Under the pieces are notes generated by a model that worked only from the letters and a program-made list of their open reading frames with translations, searched no databases and was not told where the DNA came from. Source: Ornithodoros turicata (taxonomy: Eukaryota; Arthropoda; Arachnida; Ixodida; Argasidae). Taken from it: a stretch of DNA of 64,000 nucleotides. The DNA lies in the NCBI RefSeq assembly GCF_037126465.1, contig NC_088203.1:96286668-96350667 (forward strand), read 5' to 3'. Shown here one piece after another: positions 21,501 to 33,500 of this stretch (positions are counted from its first letter, which is position 1; each line of letters starts with the position of its first letter). A program made the translations under genes and the position numbers.

Positions 21501-24500
21501 CTGGATGGATTCTTCCGCAGGCAGCACCTAGTCCACGATTCTTCTTCATCAAGTCAACGAGTAATTGAACAGCATGTGGCCTGAAGTTGATGTCACCATC
21601 TAGTGCCAGGATGAAGGTGTTCTCAGCCATGACTGCTTTGCGACTCACATCGATGGGGAGCTCCATGAGCTTGTGGCCCAAAAGGTAGTACATGTACATG
21701 ACTTGTGACCAGCGTTTTCGGTGACGGATCTTGCTTTTGTCTTTGAGGTGAGCGATTAGTTTGTTCTTTCCGGGCATCTGCCAGACAAGGCGACCGCCGT
21801 ATGGCGTGGGCAACTTCTTTGGCGGTTTCAGACGAATGTTACACTGGTGGACGTTACTGCAAGGTGATCAGTAAATGTAGCGATATGTACAGAGGTTATA
21901 TAAAGCAGTCTGGACAATATCTATTGTTGAGAAACAACAACGACTTGCCTGGCTGCCGTATCGATAACACGAACCATCTGTTTCACGAACCGGTTGACTA
22001 CCATCTCTTGGTCGTTGTCGTCGCTCAGTTCAAAGGCGTCGTCGAAGAAGATGTGCACTGCAAGTATTGGTCATTACACATCACAGCTGCGTCACAGTAA
22101 GGTTGCGAAATGGAGTACTGACCTTCAAATTCGTAGTAGTCAGGATCCACGATTCGCAAGTATTTCTGTGCGTTTCTCCTGGCACACTGGTCTTCATCCA
22201 TCCTGAAAACGTAGGGGAACATCTGCGCTACTGATGCGACATTGGACGTAGAACTAGCATACCTGATAACAGACTTGAACATCTGAATCATTTCTTCTGT
22301 CGTTTCGTGCCACATGGTGGCGCACGCGTAGATCCTGATGATTTGGTCGGACGTCTTCACTGTGGATACCGGACGGCTGTTCTGATTGCCCGAAGATTCC
22401 GTATGAATTGATATGGTCTCGTAGTATTGCGAGATGTCATTGTCGTCGTGCGTGTCAAGCGTTAATTCCTATATCGAGAAGCGATAGGAGTCAATACACG
22501 ATAGGGCATTGGTGATTAAAGAAAGAACCTTCGGGCTTACTTCACTTTTGAGTTCCCCTTCGTCGTCTCGTCGACGGTTGAGCGCCAATGACTGGTCAAC
22601 TAGCGCGCCACAGTACATGGGGTTAACGAACAGCCTGCGCGGAATTACAAATGCTTGTCACACAAAAGCGATGCGTTATTTACGCATAATACGTACTTTT
22701 CGGTAGTAGCCAGACGCTCGCACTTCGGGGTCCAGATGTGGACAGCGATCCACGTTTGGGACAGCAACCAGACAAGCCATATCCAAGCGTGCTGCGTTGA
22801 TACCAAATCTTGGAAGAACTCTCCGTTCGGACATCTCCAGAATAGATACTTCGGTAGGTAACTTTCGAAGAAACAGACGTCTTCCGTGCGGATGCCACAA
22901 GCGGCAATCAGTAACGACACGGAGACTGGAACCGTAAGGCTAACCGGGAATGCGAAACTGAAGCCTTGAATGCAGATCTTGCAAGCGAATTTCGCGCACA
23001 CATAACAGAGCAGAGTAGAGAGCACTTGAATGACGATGGCCAGGATTGGAGTCCACTGACTGGTAACCAGCTGGATGTCATCGTCCAAAGGACTAGCCGT
23101 TGGAAGGTCCGGGAGGTCACCCAACACACCTAAACGCCTAATTTGTACAACGCTGATCAAGTGATTACTCAAGGCAGATCCTAGCTGGCTGAACAGCGTG
23201 AGGACATGATCGAGTGTTATGCTCATGAAACCGAGCATACAAGCGAAGATTAGCAAGATCTTCCAGCAAGAGATGAAAATATACGTGAAGTAGCGGCTGC
23301 GGCGCAGGTCATCTTTCATTTCTGCCAACCTGGCGACGAACCGGGCGGAAGCTCTCTTGTCTACAAAGTTTTCCCACCAGCGGAAAGAAACGAGGAAGAC
23401 GGATATCGGTATGGCCCAGGATCGAGGCCCTCCCATAACCCAGGGCCAGAGGATGAATCCTGTGGCCTGAGCACCCAGACTGAGTATATCTAGGATAACG
23501 CGCAGGGCGCGCTTGTCCTCGCCCCGGTGCCGGGAGAGCATGCCCAAGACGCCAGGCACGAAGCAAACGCAGTTCGTCAGCATGGCACCCTTGACGACGT
23601 CTAGGTCTGGTAGAACTATGAACACGAGCATGCATAGTCCGACTGTGTGAAGGGTTTCTGCGATCAGGACCTGCGTGTGAGGAACGATAGACAATAAAAA
23701 CAGGACCTCACATCCTACACTCGGTAACAGACCCTGAATGAATTCCTTTTACCTGATCCCGTGGATATCCTGCAGCAAAACGCAACGCGCTTTTTTCGTA
23801 AAATGGCCAGAAGGCAGCCCCTGTAGTATTGATATGACAGAACCATAGGCCCATCGAAATTTGTTCTCTTAAACGAGCAGGGTTTTTCATGGCGGCTGGG
23901 GAGCAACATATGGCTACCGTCGACATTCAGGTCGTGCATTAATGCAGTGGATGATAGTTTGTGATCGGCATTTATCATACGAACGCATGGACATTTCGAG
24001 CTCATCTGCATTCCTGCTACGCGACAGCTGGCCTAAGGGTACGTATGTAAAAAAAATATGCGAGGTCCGTCAGAATCATTGACATTTTATACGGAACACC
24101 CTTTGAATCCACTTACCGTGAAGAAGGTTGCGGTATTCGGACGCCGGTATGACTTGAAGACGCAGATACGACTGCTACGGAAGAGTGCGAATAATTCCGG
24201 TACCACAAGACAGACGAAAAGCACCCAAACCCAGGCGATGTGCTCCACGTCTGACAGCACAGCTTCATGGTCTTTGTCTCGTTCGAGAGCTGCGCGGTCA
24301 GTGAACAACGGTCAGTGGCTCCGGTTGTAGGCGGACATAGCTATAGACACTTACCGAGGCCGTTTCGACAGACAGGAACATTACGTCTGCCCACGTGCGA
24401 GGCAGCGAATAGAAGGCTAGCTTTGGAAAGCACAGAGCTGCCCAGTACCAGGACGAAGGTGACGAAGTAGGAAACCACCTTCATAACTTTGAGGATGATG

Positions 24501-27500
24501 TCCACCCATTTTGAGCTGATGGTCTCGTCGTTTTCTTCGTTGGGTGTTACTACGAAGACGTCCCATCCCTTGGCGTCTTGACTGTTTCTGCGGCTGCGTG
24601 CATGATGGTTGACATGTTAGCGTGACACGTTCATTGCAGTGTATGTAGGAAGCTTTGTCATATTGATTATACATTGGATAAACCAAACAAGGCAGCTGTC
24701 TCGCTACGTGATGAAGCACTCCCATTGCCTGGTCCTGTGAATATGCTGATGTTAGGGTCGCTGGTGAACAATAGTTAAACGGAATGCACAGTGTCGCGTT
24801 TCTACAAGAAAATGTTATGAGAAGAGCTTACATATGAGAACGTTAATATTAGACGCTGAAGAATGGTATAAAAATTGTCGTTTGAATCTACACTTATAAA
24901 ATCTGATAGTTAGGAAGCCGCTCACTTTGTTGACGTTCTTAATGCTTATGCATTGTTAATACGCCGTGTGCATGGGCCAGGACAGTGCCTCAATGTCTTC
25001 AGCGTCATAGTAGCTTTTGTTTTTGATGTAGTTCTGCAGTGTTAATTTGTGCTTAGCAATTGCAAGTTACTGTTATAGGAGGTGACTGCAGTTAAAGGTG
25101 ACGGTGACTGTTAGAGTTGCCATGGTGGACCATGGTGGACTACCGGAAGACGGCAGAGCATGCTTTAGCCTGTGTTTTCTTCCATGAGCTTTCTGACATC
25201 GTATGACAATATTGTACGGTCTGACAGTTCTTCAGCGGAGCACAGTTTGGTGCCCTTTGCCTTTTCCCGGTCTTGCAACGAGACAGAAGAGACATCTAAG
25301 TTCTATTAACACTTGAAATGAAATACGACGTGTGGATTGTCCGCTGTCGGGCCCTGCACAGAGAACGGACTCTTACCGTGTATTCACACGAGCGACATAC
25401 TCACGGAATATTCTAGCTGAAGAAAAAACGAAAACACTGCTCCCAGAGCCGAACTTCCGTTGCGGAATACCGGGAGTGGCGTACTGCGCGTTTAGTAGAC
25501 GACACTTAGCAGACGATGCCGTCAGCGTCTTTTCCTGTCGTCTGCTACGGAATATCTTGTGGCTGTGTCGCAGGATATTCCCCATGGTTAGCGGTGCACA
25601 TGAAGACACGATGCTGAGCGCTCGTGCTCACGTGACAGCAGAAAGCTATGACGTTTTTCGCATCTTCCGCTTCTGGGGAAATGTCGCTCGTGTGAATACA
25701 CGGTTACCAGCGCGGAAGTTGTTCGGGTTGTTAATGCCGGTATTCGCAGAATTCTTTGCGCCTAAAACCATTGCTCGCGCACTCAAGTTTCAGCGGCGCT
25801 GGGTGCATGACTTTCATCGTGCTCTTTCGAGTAGACAGTGGTAAGTTCCTTATTGATTTTTAAGGTGTCCTCGTGTCCATATCCCGCTTGCAGCACTACG
25901 AAGTCACGGACGGTTCCACGAGAAAACTAGCACGTTCAGAACTAGGTGCATAACGAGAGTGTTCTTGTGGGGAGAGAGAGTTCTAACGCCGTTCGTGGGG
26001 TCTGTTTCAGACGGTATAGGGGGGGGGGGGGGGTCAGCCCTTATGGCCGGACAACCACTTTGATGTCATTACATATGGGTGGACTTCCACTTTGCTAACA
26101 ATACTTATATAGATGATAAGATTACGAGTTTGTTAGAGTGACATACAGATCCTAATTGACTCATTAAATCCGTAAACAGCACAATGGCAATGCGCATCCT
26201 ACGTAATGAGATTCCACGTCCCGTCTTGCCGTACTAATCTGGTAAGGAATCACGAAGAGACGGCAGGATGCATCGGGGCCATCTGCCTCTCTCTTCCTGA
26301 ACACTATTTACATCCGAGAACGTTAACTCTCGCGTTTTCCTGGTTCAAGAAAGTATGCAATCGCAACCCAGGCATCACTTTCGTCAGTTCCGCGCTGTTG
26401 ACATGGCTCTATACTAATTCGAGCCTGTCTGCTCATTTGCCTGCACACGTCGCAAGGCTGCTGACATTTTGGACTGGTTCGCCATCTGGTTCGCCTCGGC
26501 GTCGGATCAACGGGGAGCGGTGCAAGTATGCGGGCCCCGTGGGCGGCCTTGACGTTGCGACCTCGATTTCCGTTATACCCGCTCCACCAAGGACGCCGGG
26601 CTCGCCCAGCGCCGCCCGCACCACCGGAGGAGACCTACGCGCACTTTCTTCGATACAATGGCGACTGCGGGGACTGCTCTGGAAACACTGCATGACCAGT
26701 TGCGCTGTAAATGCGATGATGTCATATGTCTGCGATCAGCGCTTACGGTGTTTCACAGGACCTACTTTTGAATCTGAGCTCATGCATCGATTATATCGTA
26801 CTTGTGGGATTCCATTTGGGACCTTGTATAGTTGCGGTTTTCGCAGATTGAATGACACGTTATGGTCTTGATGAATGTACGGGGATGGGAGTAGTATTTG
26901 ACCAGGGTTGAAAAAAAAATTCGTGTATTTTTAAAAAGATCCTCTCCAGTGAGCTTTTTTTTTTTTGGATAAAACCCGGATATTTTTGGAGAATATAGAC
27001 AAGCCTAGAAATGTGACACAGAGTAAAAACAAGTGTGTTGTGCTGTTGTTCTTGATTTTAGGTGACCTCTCATAGTTTCGTTTTATGGAACTGTCTGTCC
27101 TGAATGGGCGGAAGTTTAAGAAAACGGGAAAACAACGTTAAATCTGAAGTTAAAAAAGTCAAGTTACAAAGTTAAAAAAAAAGATAGAAGTTAATGTTGC
27201 GATGCGCAACATCTGGAACCCCGGCTTTTGTAAACAGCCAACACAACAACAAAATAAAGCGGGAGTTTTCCGTGTGACGTTACGTGAATTAAGATTGTCT
27301 TTCACATCGCATCTGGACAAAATCTCTAAGAAAATCCGGATTAAATTGTGTGGATAAAATAAAAAGAAATCTACCGGATAAAATCCATGTGGATTAAATC
27401 CAAACAACCCTGAGTATTTCTGGTGTTGTTCGCCGTTCGTGACGGGATCGTTTTCTTCCACTATAGGAGGTTCTGCGTCGCTCACAGCTACAGTTGCTTC

Positions 27501-30500
27501 GCAGTGCTAGCACAGAACTTATGGGAGAGTAAACCAGAGCGATGGGCAAACCTACGTATATGTATATGTAAGTTTGCCCATCGCTAAGGTTTATCTCCAA
27601 TAAGTTCTGTGCTAGCACTCAGGTTTATCATCGTGAAGTTTGTCCACCAGCTTGACTGCGTTTACGCCATCCGCTCTGAACTTATTGGAGATTCCAGGAG
27701 GATCAAGGACGCTCCTCATATTCTCGATGGTAATGGTGGTGGATAGAAGAAAAATCATTGTTTGTAGAAGGACAGACACGCGCCACGTGTAAATGTATGC
27801 ATATGCTGATGAGATAATTTTCCTGTCCTGTCATGCATCAGAGGGTGCCTGGTGAGTCCCTTCTTTGAGAAGTATTTTCCAATGTCGCAGTATCTTTCAA
27901 ACCTGATTAACGCCAACTACCGCCAACTGTCCTTGAGAAGGAAAAATCGTGACCACTAATAACGGGAACGGGAAAGAATGTTCTCCGCGTAGGCCTGCTC
28001 CACAAGAATTTCTCGTCCAGAGTATGCTTTCCTGAACTGGCTCTGTATTGTGAAATAGGTTACGTCTATGCCGTTCGCAAAGCCTTGAAATAAAGCGTAG
28101 GTACTTCTTATTGGGAATTGTAGATGTTTCAAAAAGCAATGCCTTTCTAACATTGCTGCTTTTGCAAGAAGCTTCCGTTGACGAAAGTAAAGATTTCTCT
28201 GTTATCACAATTCAATTAATGCGACTCTTCTGAAACATTTCAGTTCGTATCCTTAACTTATTAGATGAGTTGCAAAAAAAAAAAAAAAAAAAAGTGACCG
28301 ATTCCCTCTGTTTTTGCGCATCAAAGTCAACGACTGAAGTCCGTTCTAAAGCTCCGCCTCAATGTTTTTGCACTTCGCATAACGCCACATTAAGCATAAC
28401 GTCACATAACGGGCGCCAGAAAAGTGTCAGCGCCCGTCTTCTTCACATTTAGCCCGTTTTTTTTAGTATATGTGTGCATTATCATTAATTAGAACATTTT
28501 AGTTTTGTATTGGTCTCAAAGTGGGAGTCCAGCTGCAAGGGTCACCTCCCTTAATCGTCTCAAACAGGCCACGAAAATTTTAGTGCGTATTGTCATCAAG
28601 TAGGAGCATTACCAATAGGGATGGGCCTCTACCCTGGGGAACATGTTACTGAAGAACAGTGATGGGAAGTGGTTAAGTACATTTAGTTAAACTACTGCTT
28701 AGTAGTTTAAAAAAGTAGTTCGAAACTATCTCTGAGAATGTAATTATAACTAGTAGCTAAAACTACATTTTTCTGTAGTTAACTACAGTAGTTTAGTTAC
28801 TGCGAGCTACAACTACTTCGCATTTCATAACTTTGTCTCCAACCTGCTTCGCATCTCTCCCCGCGATTGTTTGAGATGGTTCAAAATAAAGTTTTCGGCT
28901 TTGTGCGACACATGCCGGTATAGAAAAAACGACAGCACAGTTACCGTTGGTGACGCGAATTTCAGCGGCTGTATGTGCGTGAGTGTTGTGTGAAAGTACT
29001 ACCTGAGTGTGTGTGTGTGGGGGGGGGGGGGGGGGGGGCTCAGCGCGTTGGCGGGGTGTACGCTTTCTTTTCTTAGCTGTGAAAAAGGTCTACGTGAGCC
29101 TACGTCGCTGGAAAGAGTTGCGATTGCTGTTTCTCTGCATGCTTCGCAAATTTCTAATTTACACTCCGCGTCGAAAGTCACTAAACAAAAGCTTGCAATG
29201 TGAGCATATGATAAAAGATGGAAGTCACTGAACAGGTTAGCCAGCTGTAGGACTCGAACCCACATCTTCTGGATTGAAGAGTGTGTGGATTGAGGATCTG
29301 TAAGAGGTGAAAGGGGGATGAGTGAGAGAGAGTGGTTGATGTGTCCCTTCAGATGACGCGCCCTTGGAAGTCGCTGGGGAGGTGTGTTAGTTTAGCTTAA
29401 TTGGTGGAGCACTGGACTGGTAATCCAGAAGATGGTTCGAGTCCTACAGCTGGCTAACCTTTTCAGTGACTCCCATCTTTCATCGTTAATTTCTTGGGCA
29501 ATTTGAGGCTTTGTATGTATTTGTCCTTTCAGCCTCAGAACAACAGTTCTCTCATGTGAGCATATAAGGCAATAAAAATGGCTGAATAATTAAGAAAAAA
29601 GGAAACTAGCGGCTAAAATCAGAGAACCGAACCGAAACTGAAAATTTTTAGCTGGAACCGCAGAACTAAACCGCAATTACTAGCGCCATCTTAGAGCTGA
29701 ACCGGAACCGAACCGATCTAAAAACTTCAGTTACCGGTTCGGTTCAGGTTGGTGTGTGCCGCCTGACATCTATCCCATTGGCTGGTGGCGACATCCGTTT
29801 TCTGTGATTCTTCAGTGTTTACAAACAGGAGGCACAACTGGAAGTTGTCTAGGGCTCCCGGCGTCAGCGGCTACATGTGGTGCCACGCCGTGTCATTCAT
29901 TTCAGTTAAGCCCTTTCACTGTTTACAAATAGTGAAAGGGTTAACTCAAAGGAGTGATAGGGGGTGGCGCTACATGCAGCCGCTGACGCAGGGAGCCCCG
30001 GACAACTTCCAGTTGTGCCTTCTGCTTGTAAACACTGAAATGGTGAATAGTTGCGATTTTAGAGGTGTATACACTGGCTGAAGTTTTGCCAGTCTGTCAG
30101 AACGCCGACACAAAAAAGGGCTAAAGGAAGCACACGGAGGTGAATGCAAGTTTCTGTGATTGAAGTCCCTCCAACTATAGATATGTGCATCAAGCTAGTG
30201 ACGCTCTAGAAGGCAAGTCTTGAGACTTCAATGGGGCGTTGGAAGTTCATTTGAGCAATAGTGATTAGTTCATTTGCATTATGAAGATGCTACATAAAAA
30301 ATACGTTCCACTTCCAGATGCGTGTTACCATTATAATCTAGGCATATCGTTTTGTTTCTTTACAATTTCTTTTTTTTTTTTGCAATTTATATTGTATTCT
30401 GGGGGGGGGGGGGTGATTCGAGCGATCTGCCTGCCTAGATTGGCGGTAGGAATGAAAGGAGGTCATGTTGGTCGAAACACAGAAATAAATGCATAAAAAG

Positions 30501-33500
30501 CGTAACTAAGAGATATTGTATCATTTTTAGTGGCTACCTATAATTTTTTAGCATATTAGAACCTCGAACCGGTTCGGAACCAGTTTACAGCCTCTGAATC
30601 GGTTAATTGAACCGATATACGTGAACTCCGGAGCTGAACCGGAACTGAACCTTTATGGCCGAACCCGAAACAAACCGAAAAACGTTTCGGTTCGACGCTC
30701 TGGCTAAAACACAGGGCTCTGAATACTATCCTGCTGTTCTGATTATGTATAGAGCGCATCCTCCTGTTTAAACCGCCGATGTGCTTTAGTCTGGACACCC
30801 TGTATAATAACGCGCACAAAACGCCAGGGTAGTTAAAAATGTAGTTAAACTACGTCCCAGTAGTTATACAAAGTAGTTTTAACTATTGGTGCTATGACGT
30901 AGTTACTCTAGTAGTTCAACTATAGGTTCAAGTGGTAGTTAGTGGTTGTAGTTAAACAACAAAAGAGCAGTTGCTGCCCATCTGTGCTGAAGACTAGAGG
31001 ATGAGACAAAGCGCAGTGAGAGTGTATTGTCATCAAGTAGGAGAACTACCTACTAGGGATGTTGTCCCCACAATGAGAGTAAGTATGAGAGCAGTGTCGG
31101 TAGCTAACACATAATGTGCTGAGTACCTTGTGACCACAAGAGTCAGCACACTCGAGGCGTCGTCCACGTAAGCAATGCATATTTAGTACGCTACGCAGGA
31201 GGTTCTACGAAGCACCATGCTGACGTATCGAGCTTGTTAGCCTCTAGTTTCGATAGTGAGCATGCATGCCCTCAATGCTATGTGCAAGGAGAAGGCAGGT
31301 GCTTAGTATAATAATAATAATAATAATAATAATTAGTGTTTTTGCTTCGTGGGGCAACTATGATCACAAGCGACGCCACAGTGACGCGTTCCTCGCGTCT
31401 TTGGCTGGGTGCGAACACGGGACCGCTACTGGTCGTTTTCCCGCATTAACCAATTTCCCGCATTAACTAATTCGCTCGACCCTGTATGTTAGGTGTCTTC
31501 CTTCGTGAGATACTCGTCCCAGACGACAATAATATGTGATCAATGCCGCGAATGAAATTATCAAAGAAACTACAGAATAAAAACTATCAATCAGCCACAT
31601 TCTTTAGCCTGCAGACGCGTGACAGTGTGAGAGGAAAACGCACAGAAACGACTGCGGTACTACTAACAATAAAACGGAACTGTGAGAGTTTCAAGTATGT
31701 AAGGTGAGTATATAGTAGCACTTTCTTTAACGTACAATAAATGCAACCGAGCAGGTGACTAAACTGAGTGCCCGAGATTCTTTTGCCAACGCTCACGTGC
31801 TGTTGATGGTGGAGCGCCCCCTGATATTTCCCATATTCCATAAAACATTGGCTAATGGGACGTGTAAATTGAACACGTGGCAACCTGCTGTCCCCCAGAG
31901 GTTAGATATGCCTCTCTAACGTGTTTCTCCAGTTTTGCAGGTGATGCATCTGGTAAACGTAACCTGCATTAGAGCTCCATTTCGCTTGGAATTCGGATAC
32001 AGAAACTCGCTGTCAACACGAACTGTATCTGCCGATATGTGACATAAAACATAGTACACAGCTAGCAAGTTTTATCTGCCTCCATATTGCGTAACTGCCT
32101 CAATTTTACCCCTGTAGGACGTATTTTGTTGATAGGGTCTTCTAAAGCCGTATCCACTCTATTTTATATAGCTCTTCTGGATCATTATGCACTGTACACT
32201 GTATTGTGCCTTTGAGGAAACACGCACTCGTCCGTGTGTCTAGACTTCAACCAACAAACAAATCAACCAATCACAAAATGATACGATATCGGTGTGTATC
32301 GCGTGACCTACCTGTAATTTGCATTGAGCGGGGTCGTCTCGTCGTCCTCCTCGAAGGAGTTGTCGTCGTCGGACAACAGACCCTCCGCGGTCGTCTTCAT
32401 AGCGACAGGGTCTGGTGGCCGTGGTCTTCCCACATCCTGCAGCCAGTGCATCAGCATTCTCTTAGATCCATACATTTTGACAGCAATTCAGTTGTACATT
32501 ATAGACTGGTTACGTAAACAAATACGAGCTTGTCCAAACGAAACTCAGCTCGCCGCATGATTGCCTGGCATTTTCGTCTAGTAATGTTTGTGGAGGCAAC
32601 CTGACGGGGGGGGGGGGGGGGGGGGGATTTTTCCCGAGGGTGCTTGAGCCCCGCATTGACCAGTCGCGTCTAGCTTAGACGTCAAGGACACGGGTCCTCC
32701 CCCCACCCCTAGTGGGGACAGAGCAGCGTTTGTCTTCTTGATCACGTGTCTATTGTATAAATTGCTGAGACGAAGGAAGTGAGTGGACAGTGACCCTGGT
32801 TGCTAGGAAGTAAAAGATGAACAATTCAAATGTGGTAGTCGTCGAAAAAGCCAGACAGTTCGTCTGTGTCGTGTGTTTCAGCGTCAGAATCCACTTTTAC
32901 TTCCCAAAGTAAAAGATTTTGACGACTTTGAGGAGTAGCCGGCGACTTTGGCTATGATATGTTTGCGCTAAAATGTTTGAAGAAATCATACTGCCGGAGC
33001 TGTGGTAATTAATTCCTCAATCTCTCGTTGTTGTGCGCAATTGTGTACTGTTGCCAGGTTTTTGTTGTGGAATTGGTATCTGACCTTGTGTAGTTTCCTA
33101 ACTTTTTTATGTCCCTTACAATTGTTCTATTACGTGACGTGTGTCGTACGGTCTATTATATGATGTAAAAGCAGAAAATAGCCTCGCCATCAGATGCGTC
33201 TCGCGATAACTCCAAACGGTATACGCTGTTATCGCTTCATGAAATCGCACATAAGACGCGGAAGTCGACGGAGGCGATACCTTCAGGATGATAAACTCTG
33301 CTCTGTCTTCCTTAGTGATGTAACTTTGAGGGCATCTCTATCAGGGAACAACCGTATAACAAGGACATAGAAGGCTAGGTTGTTTGCTAGAAAACTAGAT
33401 TATCTTAACGAAACCATATCTGTTCTGACAGGGCACGTCCGTATTCGTTCGCAATGCTTATCGGGGGGTGTCTCTTTATTGGGCAGGAAAAGTCAGCCAA

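Larger units (their letters stand above)
28657..30986. mobile_element. hAT-like element with GTAGTTAA-type arms, hosting nested insertions
   Basis: The ends CAGTGATGGG and CCCATCTGTG form imperfect inverted repeats, flanked by CTGAAGAA (28649-28656) and CTGAAGAC (30987-30994), a 7/8 match. Both arms are packed with AGTAGTTTAAA/GTAGTTAAACTAC variants (28670-28810 and 30835-30965). The interior carries a tRNA-like foldback (29214-29480) and a second hAT-like element (29620-30702), which itself contains a foldback. Confidence 0.7.
24594..32311 (-). other. Copy B intron 2 (7.7 kb), transposon-rich
   Basis: The phase-2 donor after NANY and the phase-2 acceptor before RRNSQDAKGW join cleanly, so no additional exon is required. 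The interval holds the TTA-flanked MITE, a GC-rich island with a 221-codon plus-strand frame (26206-26871, no recognised domain), the hairpin at 27505-27617 and the nested transposon stack at 28657-30986. Nothing else was recognised. Confidence 0.6.

Noticed and set aside
26206..26871. 221-codon plus-strand frame
   Set aside because: It depends on a GC-rich patch with open frames on both strands. No motif of a transposon or cellular protein was visible. Possibly a decayed retroelement, but not supportable.
29386..29455. Functional tRNA-Thr (GGT) gene
   Set aside because: The T stem has mismatches, an inverted partial copy lies next to it, and the locus sits inside a transposon. A tRNA-derived repeat is more likely, though a covariance search could overturn this.
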